Below are positions 1 to 7,405 of a DNA stretch of 15,124 bases, in pieces. A program made the translations under genes and the position numbers. The notes under the pieces are model-generated. The model had not been told where the DNA came from, ran no database searches, and saw nothing but the letters and a program-made list of their open reading frames with translations. The DNA is taken from contig CALYRV010000042.1 of NCBI GenBank assembly GCA_945483525.1, forward strand, positions 1 to 15,124. The letters are read 5' to 3'. Position 1 is the first letter of the stretch. The number at the start of each line of letters is the position of its first letter. The stretch is from an uncultured Verrucomicrobiota bacterium. GTDB taxonomy: Bacteria > Verrucomicrobiota > Kiritimatiellia > RFP12 > UBA1067.

Positions 1-32
1 CACAAACATTTACTGTTTTCTCAACTACCGAC

Positions 33-44
33 TTTCAAAGAGCA
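33..44 (-). promoter_or_regulatory. boxA-like antitermination motif, putative rRNA operon leader
   Basis: The minus strand reads TGCTCTTTGAAA, starting about 26 bases after the predicted transcription start of the promoter at 77-106. It closely resembles the boxA element of rRNA leaders (E. coli TGCTCTTTAACA), where NusB/NusE load the antitermination complex. No start codon with a convincing ribosome site follows before the window ends. A stable-RNA transcript, most likely 16S rRNA just outside the window, is therefore the best explanation. This is an inference: the RNA gene itself is not visible here. Confidence 0.55.
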
Positions 45-76
45 ATCGTTGGCCCCGAGAGGCGCAACGAGTGCAT

Positions 77-106
77 AGTATACTACAAATCACGGATGGT
101 TGACAA
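77..106 (-). promoter_or_regulatory. Strong sigma70-type promoter reading out of the window
   Basis: On the minus strand TTGTCA (106-101) and TATACT (82-77) are separated by 18 bp. Each differs from consensus at one position. Upstream, 111-145 is very rich in A and T runs, like an UP element, in a window that is otherwise G+C-rich. The initiation point should be near position 70. With the boxA-like motif at 33-44 this looks like an rRNA operon promoter. The ten bases CCCTTGTCAA at its -35 region recur in the promoter at 8036-8064. Confidence 0.7.
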
Positions 107-225
107 GGGGGTTTTTGAAGATTTTTGAAAAAAATTTTCGGACACAAAATGTCGTATATCCGAGGAGGAATTCACGCTTCATGTAGCACTTAAAGCGCAA
201 ACGAAAAATTTGACGAAAGTCGAAA

Positions 226-240
226 AAGCGGGAAACGCTT
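226..240 (-). terminator. Possible weak terminator after the HNH gene
   Basis: Starting at the last base of the HNH stop codon, the minus strand forms AAGCG - TTTCC - CGCTT: a 5-bp stem with a 5-base loop, followed by only three T residues. The stem is short and the T tract poor, so termination here would be inefficient. The 226-111 stretch shows no convincing gene, only an A/T-rich tract leading into the next promoter. Confidence 0.25.
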
Positions 241-530
241 CAAAAACCGAGTTGCGAAAGAATCTGCTCGGCAGGCGTGTAGGCCTTCTTCTCGTTGTTG
301 CACTCCTTGCAGCAGGGAACGCAATTTCCGCGCGTCGATTTGCCGCCGCGTGCGACCGGAATCACATGGTCCAGCGTCAGGTTCTCGGCACCGACGATGC
401 GATGACAGTAGTGGCACTCACCCTTCGCGATCAGCGCCTTCCACCAGTTGGTCTTCCGGAGCTCGCGCGCCTTCTCGCGCTCACGCTTCACGTGCACGGG
501 ATCGGGATTGAGATCAAGCCAGGAGTCCAT
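240..530 (-). CDS. Small HNH endonuclease
   Basis: This 96-residue protein is a stand-alone HNH nuclease domain. Two zinc-binding CxxC pairs (C39/C42 and C74/C77) bracket the beta-beta-alpha-metal core, which has D54-H55 in LTLDHVIPVARGG, N69, and N78 near the end of the helix. A basic, Glu/Lys-rich helix (residues 14-36) precedes the domain. Family members cleave DNA non-specifically or with short specificity. Their roles include restriction, phage packaging and intron mobility, and nothing here chooses among them. The gene follows dnaX by 56 bp and its start codon directly abuts a heptamer repeat array, so no Shine-Dalgarno site is present. It is probably the last gene of the operon, or is translated from read-through mRNA. 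The family call is firm; the biological role is unknown. Confidence 0.85.
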   Translation of the reverse strand: MDSWLDLNPDPVHVKREREKARELRKTNWWKALIAKGECHYCHRIVGAENLTLDHVIPVARGGKSTRGNCVPCCKECNNEKKAYTPAEQILSQLGF

Positions 531-582
531 AACAGTGAATAGTGAATAGTGAGCAGTGAACAGTGAGCCGTGAACAGTTGCG
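531..582 (+). repeat. Heptamer tandem repeat filling the dnaX-HNH spacer
   Basis: On the plus strand AGTGAAT, AGTGAAT, AGTGAGC, AGTGAAC, AGTGAGC and CGTGAAC follow one another without gaps from 534 to 575, then a decayed AGTTGCG. Six of seven units keep the core GTGA. The array runs from the HNH start codon to within 5 bp of the dnaX stop codon, so essentially the whole spacer is repeat. It resembles the STRR heptamers known from filamentous cyanobacteria. Confidence 0.9.
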
Positions 583-586
583 GAGG

Positions 587-1879
587 TTATTTCTTTTCTT
601 CGACGATGGTGGCGCCGGGGAAGATGGAGAGCAGCGAAGTCAGACGCGGATCGCTGAGGAGGTCTTCGCGGGTGTAAACCTTCTGCGGAACGGCAGGTGT
701 GCCGTCGGGATTCGGCGGTGGGGGAGTGATCTCGCCCGTCTGCAGCGCACGAACCGCGCGGAGGAGTTCGTCAACCGTAGCCGTCGTCGCGATACGGGAA
801 GCGCGGATCAGCGTCATCTCGATCAACGTACGGACGGAAAGCGAGTGGCGGAGCTTGTCTTCCAGTTCCGCGATCTGATCGCAGACCTTGAAAACTCGTC
901 CAGCATCGAGCCCCTGCGCCTGCGCCTGAAGCACCTTGATCTGTTCGGGAGTCGCCTCCAGTGATTTCGTTTCCGGACCAAGCGCCATCAGCACGACAAG
1001 GTTGCGAAAGTGCGTCAGAAGCTCACCGGCGAGACGGCGCATGTTCTTGCCCTGGGAGTCGAACATCTCGATGGACTTCAATATCGCGGCGGTATCGCCG
1101 CGGAGAATCGCGCCGGCGAGTTCTTCGAGCGCGGAGCGGCTGACGAGTCCGAACACACCGAGCGCGTCTGCCTCGGTGACCTTGTCGCCCTTGAATGAAA
1201 TGAGCTGATCGAGCGACGAAAGCGCATCGCGCATGCCGCCTTCTGCACCGCGCGCGATCGCGAGAAGCGCATCTTCTTCGGCGTCGATCTTCTCCTTCTT
1301 GCAGACGTGCTTGAGTCGCGCGACGATGTCGTTCGTCTGGATCTTGCGGAGATCAAAACGCTGGCAGCGCGAAATGATCGTCGGCAGGACCTTGTCGCCT
1401 TCCGTCGTCGCGAAGATGAAGCGGACGTATTCTGGCGGCTCCTCCAGCGTCTTCAGGAGCGCATTCCACGCCGCGTTGGAGAGCATGTGGCATTCGTCGA
1501 TGATGAAGATCTTGAACCGCGAGCTCGTCGGCTTGAATTCCACTGCCTCGATGATCGGCTTGACGTCATCGACCTTGTTGTGCGAAGCCGCGTCGAGCTC
1601 GGTGACGTCCAGCGACGCCCCGCGGGCGATTTCCTCGCAGTTGACGCACTTGCCGCAGGGCTCCACTCCGTTCGGCGACGTGCAGTTGAGGGCCTTCGCG
1701 AAAATGCGCGAGGTCGTGGTCTTGCCGATGCCGCGGGGGCCGATGAAGAGGTAGGCGTTCGCGATGCGGTTGGACTCGATCGCGTTACGCAGGGTCTTGA
1801 CGACATGCTCCTGTCCCACGACGTCGTCGAACGTCATCGGACGGTACTTCAGCGGAAGCGGAATATGTTTCTCTGCCAT
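587..1879 (-). CDS. dnaX: DNA polymerase III subunit gamma/tau, short form
   Basis: This is the clamp-loader ATPase, which drives loading of the beta clamp at the replication fork. From the start used here (430 residues) the AAA+ module shows Walker A GPRGIGKT (47-54), four zinc-ligand cysteines (66, 75, 78, 81), Walker B with IIDECHML (126-133) and the arginine-finger SRC (170-172). After domain III comes a proline-rich linker, and the protein ends with a short conserved-looking tail (TREDLLSDPRLTSLLSIF). It lacks the long tau region for helicase and polymerase binding, so it is about the length of E. coli gamma. I saw no A-rich slippery site of the E. coli kind. The ATG at 1879 is preferred over one at 1894: it overlaps the upstream stop as TAATG and has GGAAGG about 7 bases upstream. 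Confidence 0.95.
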   Translation of the reverse strand: MAEKHIPLPLKYRPMTFDDVVGQEHVVKTLRNAIESNRIANAYLFIGPRGIGKTTTSRIFAKALNCTSPNGVEPCGKCVNCEEIARGASLDVTELDAASHNKVDDVKPIIEAVEFKPTSSRFKIFIIDECHMLSNAAWNALLKTLEEPPEYVRFIFATTEGDKVLPTIISRCQRFDLRKIQTNDIVARLKHVCKKEKIDAEEDALLAIARGAEGGMRDALSSLDQLISFKGDKVTEADALGVFGLVSRSALEELAGAILRGDTAAILKSIEMFDSQGKNMRRLAGELLTHFRNLVVLMALGPETKSLEATPEQIKVLQAQAQGLDAGRVFKVCDQIAELEDKLRHSLSVRTLIEMTLIRASRIATTATVDELLRAVRALQTGEITPPPPNPDGTPAVPQKVYTREDLLSDPRLTSLLSIFPGATIVEEKK

Positions 1880-4800
1880 TACTTGACCTTCCATTCTGCC
1901 TTGGAGACGAACTCTCCGGCTGCGACTTCGATCAGATTGACGCCCTTCTCGAGTGCGACGTCATCCCAACGCACGACCTTACTCCTGTCCGGAGACTTCG
2001 TCCCGACCGTCTTGCCGTTGACCTTGAGCGTCACTTCTCCGAGATTCGAGAACGCAACAACAGGAACCTTGGCGGCGGACACTTCGGACATCCTGGTGCC
2101 GACGAGGCGCAGCACCGGAGTGTCGGTCCAGTTCGCCTGATAGAAATAGAACGCGTCCTTGCGGATCTTCCGGTCGCGCGTCACGAGCCCCTTGTCGTTG
2201 ATTCCCTTCGCCTCGCCCTCGTCGCGCGTATCCGCCGCGAAGTCGAACATGATCCACACGAACGAACCCCAGACGTTCTCGGCGGCTTCGATGTATCCGT
2301 ACTGCTCGGCGTGATGCAGCGCCTGGAACTCCTCGGGATGGAACGGTCCGCCCGCGTCGATGTGCTTCGGCAGCGGCCAGGCGTGGCAGTTCACGCTAGC
2401 ACCCGAACCGTATTCGCTGATGCCGATACGCATGCGGTGATTGATGAGGCAGCACTTGTTGACGTGATTGGTGATGTCGGGAGTCTCCGCCCAGTACCAA
2501 CCAGGATAGGTGTTGATCGCAAGACCGTCCGGGATTGAATTGACCGTAAACGCGTCAAAGCGATTGAACGCCGCAACCGTCGGACGGGTGGCATCGAGCT
2601 CATGGAAGAGTTCGTTCGCACGAGCGATCGGCTTCACCACTTCGTCGAGATGCATGTTGGGACTCCACGAATTCTGCAATTCATTGAAAAGCGACCACAT
2701 ACAAATGGACGGATGGTGTCCGTACTGCGCCACGTATTCCCTCGCGAAGTTCTCGACATTCGCTAGAAAAGCTGGCGAAGGCGTAAGCGTATCCGTGCAC
2801 GGAATCTCCACCCAAGCAACGATGCCCTTACGATCGAAGAGGTCGTAAATGTTCTGCGACTGGCTGTAGTGCGCGGTACGGACCGCATCACAGCCCATTT
2901 CCTTGATGATCGCGACGTCCTCCGCCTCTTCCTCGGGCGTGACGCACCAGCCCTTTCCGGGACGATCCTGATGACGATTGACTCCGCGGAGCTTGCGCGC
3001 CTTGCCGTTGAGAAGGTACTCGCCGGTCCTGCCGAAGCCGGTCGTGCGGAAGCCGAACGGCAGCGTGACGGAATCGCCGCGGTCGAGCTTCACGGTGAGA
3101 TCGTACACCCTGGGATTCTCCGGACTCCACAGTTCGAAGTCCTTAACCGTGAATTCAGTCCCCTCCATCTTCTCGCCGTTGACGAAACACGTGACCGGAG
3201 ACCTTCCCCCGAGAGTCTTCACATCCACCTTAACCTTGCCCGTAGCGGGATCCGCGGCGATCGTGACGCCAGGTCCGCCGTAATACGTCGGATCGATACA
3301 CACCACATCCGTCGCGATCAGCCAGCAGTCGCGATAGATTCCGCCGAAGACAGTATAGTCGGCGCAAAGGACTGGGATGTCGCGGTTGGGTCGGTTATCC
3401 ACGACCACGCCGATACGGTTACCGCTGGCCTTGAGGTACTTGGTGATGTCATAGCAGAAAGCGGTATACGATCCGAGGTGGCGTCCCACGAGGACGTCAT
3501 TCACGTACACCTCAGCGGTGATCGCCGCGCCGTCACACTTGAAGAAGTAGCGCTTGGCGGGATCCGGGTCGGGAAGCTCGCGCTCGTAGACGGTAATCTT
3601 GCGGCGATAGGACATCTCGCTCGCGGCGGACTTGTGCACCCACTTCCAGTACTGCGCGTAGAAGCCGCCCTTCTTCCTGGCCTCCGCAACGAACCTCTCG
3701 GACTCTTCGGACGCGCCGTCCTCGCCGTCGGTCGCGTTCCAGGTGTGCGGCAGCGTCACCGGTTCGCCGTCCGCCTTCCAGCCGTCGTCGATCTTCGTAA
3801 CGACACGTTGGACCTCGGGAAGAGAATCACCGACGAGCCTGCGACAGAAAAGATATACGCCGGCGGACCAACCGAGCATCTTGGGGCTCTCGTACTCTTT
3901 CGTCACTGACACCTCGCCCTTGACGACATCATACTTCTCCCAAAGCGCTCCTGTCTCGGCAAAGACCTTGTCAACAACCGTCACGTACTTGCGCGCGATG
4001 CGCAAAGCCTCCTCATGGTAACCATAATCGAAAAGCGCGTTGATCATGATATACTGATGACACGCCCATCCGTGAGGGTAATCCCACTGAAAATCGAGAA
4101 GCTCTCCATTCTGGCAGCCGGCGACACCGTAAAGGTGCTCAAGTTTCGGCAGCAGCTTCACCGTCGCCGCCGCCTGCTCCTTCGTCGCGAGTCCGGTGAA
4201 CAGCGGATAGAACTGAGCGACGGAGACGAACGGGGACTTCGTGTCCTTGACGAAGTTATGGTCGCAGAACATCCCCTTCTCGTCATCCCACATCACCTCG
4301 TTCATCAGCTTCTTACGGTCGCCTGCAGCCTTATTCCATTTTTCCTCTTCGCCATTGTCAAGCACGTTCGCAAAATAGGCAAGATCGGTCTCGAGCCCAT
4401 ACAGCAGGGCATTAAGATCCAACCAGTCGTTGTCCTGCGGATCGAACTCAAAGCGGCTGGTGCAGTCCCAACCGGACTCCGCGTAGCTGCGGTAGCATTC
4501 CCCCCAGCGCGCCGCGGCCTTCGGGTCCTTCGCGGGCAGCATGTTCATGCGTTTGAAGAAATAACCCGCGAGATCGATCTTCGCCGCCTCGTTCTTGAAT
4601 TCGCCGGCGTAGCGGTTGAGTCCGGATGTCGTAACCCGGCGCGACTGCCAGAACTCGTGCTCCTTCACCAGTGCCGGATACATTTCTGCGACCCACTCTT
4701 TCTCCCTGGTGACTTGATAAATGTGACGGACCATCCGCGAAAGGAACGGCGGCTGTGAATTATTGAGATAGTAAGTACGATTGCCGTTCGGCATGAAACC

Positions 4801-5103
4801 GAACTTATCAATCAGGTACGCCATGTTTCGGCAATTATTCTTCGCCTGATCGGTCATACCAGAAAGCAAGAGCCCGACATTGGTGAAAAAGGTATCCCAG
4901 TAGTACATCTCCTGAAACGCGCCGCTCGCACAAGGACAGGTGTACGGAAACGGAAGCCCGACGTGCTCGCCCTCATCCTTGGTATTAAGGCGGATCGTAT
5001 TCTTCCAATTCTCACGGATGAATTTCTCGGCCGGCGACATGTCCTCTGCCGTAAGACCGGCAGCGAGAAACGCCATGAAAGCGAAGAGCACAAAACGGAT
5101 CAT
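1879..5103 (-). CDS. Secreted two-module glycosidase: GH37 trehalase-like + GH2 beta-glycosidase
   Basis: This 1074-residue protein has a signal peptide (1-19, no lipobox Cys). Residues ~25-425 are a GH37 (alpha/alpha)6 module. It shows EMYYWDTFF (65-73), GNRTYYLNNSQPP (107-119), SGWD with putative acid D213, QWDYPHGWA (339-347), and EKYDV with putative base E389. Residues ~440-1000 are a GH2 enzyme with a jelly-roll sugar-binding part (VTLPHTWN, YVNDVLVG), an Ig-like part and a TIM barrel. The barrel has GVNRHQDRPG (707-716), VRTAHYSQ, acid/base E808 in FNELQ and nucleophile E897 in ISEYGSG. A ~75-residue beta domain follows. Two arginines that position trehalose in known trehalases appear replaced (A62, N115), so 'trehalase' may be wrong. 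Substrates are unknown; periplasmic or outer-surface glycan breakdown is likely. The ATG overlaps the rnc stop (ATGA) and has AGGAG 8 bases upstream. Confidence 0.9.
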   Translation of the reverse strand: MIRFVLFAFMAFLAAGLTAEDMSPAEKFIRENWKNTIRLNTKDEGEHVGLPFPYTCPCASGAFQEMYYWDTFFTNVGLLLSGMTDQAKNNCRNMAYLIDKFGFMPNGNRTYYLNNSQPPFLSRMVRHIYQVTREKEWVAEMYPALVKEHEFWQSRRVTTSGLNRYAGEFKNEAAKIDLAGYFFKRMNMLPAKDPKAAARWGECYRSYAESGWDCTSRFEFDPQDNDWLDLNALLYGLETDLAYFANVLDNGEEEKWNKAAGDRKKLMNEVMWDDEKGMFCDHNFVKDTKSPFVSVAQFYPLFTGLATKEQAAATVKLLPKLEHLYGVAGCQNGELLDFQWDYPHGWACHQYIMINALFDYGYHEEALRIARKYVTVVDKVFAETGALWEKYDVVKGEVSVTKEYESPKMLGWSAGVYLFCRRLVGDSLPEVQRVVTKIDDGWKADGEPVTLPHTWNATDGEDGASEESERFVAEARKKGGFYAQYWKWVHKSAASEMSYRRKITVYERELPDPDPAKRYFFKCDGAAITAEVYVNDVLVGRHLGSYTAFCYDITKYLKASGNRIGVVVDNRPNRDIPVLCADYTVFGGIYRDCWLIATDVVCIDPTYYGGPGVTIAADPATGKVKVDVKTLGGRSPVTCFVNGEKMEGTEFTVKDFELWSPENPRVYDLTVKLDRGDSVTLPFGFRTTGFGRTGEYLLNGKARKLRGVNRHQDRPGKGWCVTPEEEAEDVAIIKEMGCDAVRTAHYSQSQNIYDLFDRKGIVAWVEIPCTDTLTPSPAFLANVENFAREYVAQYGHHPSICMWSLFNELQNSWSPNMHLDEVVKPIARANELFHELDATRPTVAAFNRFDAFTVNSIPDGLAINTYPGWYWAETPDITNHVNKCCLINHRMRIGISEYGSGASVNCHAWPLPKHIDAGGPFHPEEFQALHHAEQYGYIEAAENVWGSFVWIMFDFAADTRDEGEAKGINDKGLVTRDRKIRKDAFYFYQANWTDTPVLRLVGTRMSEVSAAKVPVVAFSNLGEVTLKVNGKTVGTKSPDRSKVVRWDDVALEKGVNLIEVAAGEFVSKAEWKVK

Positions 5104-5753
5104 TGCACATTCTCCTTTATAAGTGTTCGGGCAGCTCCGGCCTCTGCCTCCTTACGATTGTGTGCGGTCGCGACAGCCTCGCCAATTCCTTCGACGGACA
5201 CCCTGACGGTGAACACCGGCTCATGCGCCTTACCCGACACGTTAACAAGCTCATAAACCGGGTGACGCGGCGGATTCATTCGTTGGGCAAACTCCTGCAG
5301 CTCCCCTTTCGGATTCTCGCTCCACTCGCCCTTAGCCGCATTCGCAGAAACACCAAGCGCCTCAAAAACAGCGCTTGCCGCCGCCATGCCGCCATCGAGA
5401 TAGGCGGCGCCGACAATCGCCTCCACGGCATCCGCGAGCGTCTTGGAATTCCGCGGCAACTTCTCCGCGCCGCGATTGCGTTTCAAGAGCGGAACGATCC
5501 CATTATTCACCGCCGATTCGCAAAGCGCCGCCGTCGACACCATGTGCGTTCGACGGACTGTCAACGAGCCTTCCTGCTCATCCGGCTTTACGGCATAAAG
5601 CCGTTCAGCCGCGAGGAAGTTGATAATGGAGTCGCCCAAAAACTCGAGCCGCTGATTATCGACGACATCTGGATGGTCAATCTTGCAGGCGGGCGTCGTC
5701 AGCGCGGTCTGCGCCAAAGCTTCATTCTTGAAACGGTAACCTAACAGTTCCAT
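5100..5753 (-). CDS. rnc: Ribonuclease III
   Basis: This 217-residue dsRNA-specific endonuclease matures rRNA precursors and processes structured mRNAs in the cytoplasm. The nuclease domain carries the signature QRLEFLGDSI (34-43) with metal ligands E37 and D41. It also has the second acidic pair D108 and E111 in DAVEAIVGAAYLDGG. Residues ~148-216 form the dsRNA-binding domain, ending with the RKEAEAGAARTLI helix. The usual first Glu of the signature is Gln here, a common variation. The gene starts 2 bp after the DUF2062 stop and its own stop overlaps the glycosidase start by 4 bp, so translation is probably coupled. The common lepB/rnc/era neighbours are absent. Confidence 0.95.
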   Translation of the reverse strand: MELLGYRFKNEALAQTALTTPACKIDHPDVVDNQRLEFLGDSIINFLAAERLYAVKPDEQEGSLTVRRTHMVSTAALCESAVNNGIVPLLKRNRGAEKLPRNSKTLADAVEAIVGAAYLDGGMAAASAVFEALGVSANAAKGEWSENPKGELQEFAQRMNPPRHPVYELVNVSGKAHEPVFTVRVSVEGIGEAVATAHNRKEAEAGAARTLIKENVQ

Positions 5754-5755
5754 GC

Positions 5756-6208
5756 CTATTTTCTGCCGATACGATCCCTATGCTTGAGCACCATGTGCTT
5801 GACAGCAAAATAGGTCATCGGCGACAGTATCAGCGCCAGCACAAGGCCGCCGAGCAGAAAAGACGCCAGAACGTCTGTCCCCAAGGCCTTTACCGCCGAC
5901 CATGTCCATTCGCTCGGGAGCTCCCCCAGCTCTCGGTCCCCAAAAAGGATGTTATACATTACCCAGGTCTGAGCCGGGTAAATGAAGAATATCGTCACCG
6001 GATTGGTGATCAGTGTCCCCAGAGTCGCGCCAACCTTGGAGACCCGCATCATCAGCGCCAGCGGAATCGACACGAGGAGCTGAAGCCCGAATGGCACCGC
6101 ACACCCGACGAACATCCCGAGCGCCCAACCGCCGGCAACGTCCTCGGGCGGAAGAGGATCCTTGATCATCTTCCGCTTCAACTCTCCGATATATTCCTTC
6201 AGATTCAC
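5756..6208 (-). CDS. DUF2062 integral membrane protein
   Basis: This 150-residue protein of unknown function matches the DUF2062 pattern: a short amphipathic N-terminus, then hydrophobic stretches with conserved glycines and the GTLITNPVT motif (64-72). Likely membrane segments are ~27-52, ~60-86 and ~108-135, with a basic C-terminal tail. Translation must start at GTG (6208-6206) if the gene is to include the family's N-terminus; that GTG overlaps the DUF1015 stop codon by 4 bp (GTGA). No catalytic residues can be pointed out. The tight overlap suggests it is made together with the DUF1015 protein, but nothing shows that they interact. Confidence 0.85.
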   Translation of the reverse strand: MNLKEYIGELKRKMIKDPLPPEDVAGGWALGMFVGCAVPFGLQLLVSIPLALMMRVSKVGATLGTLITNPVTIFFIYPAQTWVMYNILFGDRELGELPSEWTWSAVKALGTDVLASFLLGGLVLALILSPMTYFAVKHMVLKHRDRIGRK

Positions 6209-7398
6209 ACCTTGTGCACGAAGAGTCCGCTACGAAGCTTAGGCTCGAACCATGTCGATTTCGGCGGCATGATTGCGCCAGCATCAGCAATCGCCATCAT
6301 CTCGTCAACGGTAACTGGTTCCATCGCAAACGCGACCTCGTTTTCGCCGGAATCGACTTTCGCCGCCAGCGCCGCATCTCCACGGATTCCGCCCATAAAG
6401 GAAATCTTCGGATCGGTGCGCGGATCACCAATGCCGAGAACTGGCGCCAGTAGCTTATCCTGCAGATAGGAGACGTCGAGCGAGCCTACGACGTCAGCAC
6501 CCTTTGGAATTGACCACGATAGCTCGTACCATTTACCGCGGAAATACATGCGGCAATTACGCTCGCCTTTCGAACCGATGGTAAAGTTCTCGGACACCTT
6601 CGAGAGAAACTCGTAGTCGGACAACCCGTTAAGCGACCTGATCAGACGGTTGTACGCGAGGATCTTAAGCTGACTCGCGGGGAAAATAACCGCCATGAAC
6701 CAACGAGCCTCGCCTTCGAAGCCGTGTTCCCTCGCATAACGGGAAGCCGCGGCACTACGATGGTGCCCGTCCGCTATATAGGCGACCGGAACTCGCGCGA
6801 AGAGCTCTTGAAGTTCATCGGCGATGCAAGCCGAGGCGGAGGCAATCTCCCATACGGTGTGTCCAATACCATCGGAAGCCACGAAATCGTAGAGCGGCGC
6901 TTTCGAGCAGGCGTCGGCGACGATGAGATCAATGGCCTTATCGTCACGATAAGTCAGGAACGCGGGACCGGTATGTGCGCCAAGCGTCTCGATGTGACGC
7001 GTACGATCGTCTTCCTTGTCCTTACGGGTCTTCTCATGCTGCTTGAGGATGCCGTCGAGATACTCCTGGGTATCAAAGCAGGCGACAATGCCAGTCTGAG
7101 AGTGAGATCCCATCGTCTGACGATAGGCGTAGAACTTCGGCTCGCCATCCTGCACCAGCGTACCGTCGGACACAAGCTTGTCAAGCGCCTTGCGCGCCTG
7201 TGCATAAGCCTCGGGAGAAGAACAATCAGTTCCAGCGGGGAGGTCGATTTCGGGTCGCGACACATGAAGAAAGCTCTTCGGATTACCATCGGCGAGGGCT
7301 TTCGCCTCGGCAGTGTCGACTACATCATACGGAACGGACGCGACCGAAGCCGCGTCCTTGACATTAGGCCTCACGGCCGCGAACGGATGAATCTTCAT
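6205..7398 (-). CDS. DUF1015 family protein (SerK-related)
   Basis: This 397-residue cytoplasmic protein has the DUF1015 hallmarks: an N-terminal FAAVRP segment followed by SVPYDVV (21-27), a mid-region HEKTRKDKEDDR (121-132), and YIADGHHRSAAA (207-218). From memory of the family, some members are ADP-dependent serine kinases (SerK) with a ParB/sulfiredoxin-like fold. Most bacterial members are uncharacterised, and no serine-pathway gene lies nearby, so that activity should not be assumed. It starts 7 bp after the repeat-protein gene. Its stop overlaps the next start by 4 bp. Confidence 0.85.
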   Translation of the reverse strand: MKIHPFAAVRPNVKDAASVASVPYDVVDTAEAKALADGNPKSFLHVSRPEIDLPAGTDCSSPEAYAQARKALDKLVSDGTLVQDGEPKFYAYRQTMGSHSQTGIVACFDTQEYLDGILKQHEKTRKDKEDDRTRHIETLGAHTGPAFLTYRDDKAIDLIVADACSKAPLYDFVASDGIGHTVWEIASASACIADELQELFARVPVAYIADGHHRSAAASRYAREHGFEGEARWFMAVIFPASQLKILAYNRLIRSLNGLSDYEFLSKVSENFTIGSKGERNCRMYFRGKWYELSWSIPKGADVVGSLDVSYLQDKLLAPVLGIGDPRTDPKISFMGGIRGDAALAAKVDSGENEVAFAMEPVTVDEMMAIADAGAIMPPKSTWFEPKLRSGLFVHKV

Positions 7399-7405
7399 AA
7401 GCGAA

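Noticed and set aside
100..128. Plus-strand TTGACA at 100-105 as a promoter
   Set aside because: No acceptable -10 box lies 16-18 bp downstream. The hexamer only partly overlaps the complement of the well-formed minus-strand promoter and has no gene to serve on the plus strand.
94..183. Tiny minus-strand open frame (about 30 residues) in the low-coordinate gene-free region
   Set aside because: It runs through the A/T-rich tract and ends over the promoter. There is no family resemblance and no ribosome site.
531..582. CRISPR array
   Set aside because: Units are contiguous heptamers with no spacers, and no cas genes are present.
1307..2140. Plus-strand open frame (277 residues) across the dnaX-glycosidase junction
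   Set aside because: It spans two confirmed minus-strand genes and has no motif or ribosome site.
2869..3909. Plus-strand open frame (346 residues) opposite the GH2 module
   Set aside because: The minus strand encodes a continuous GH2 domain with all motifs. The plus-strand product shows no recognisable domain.
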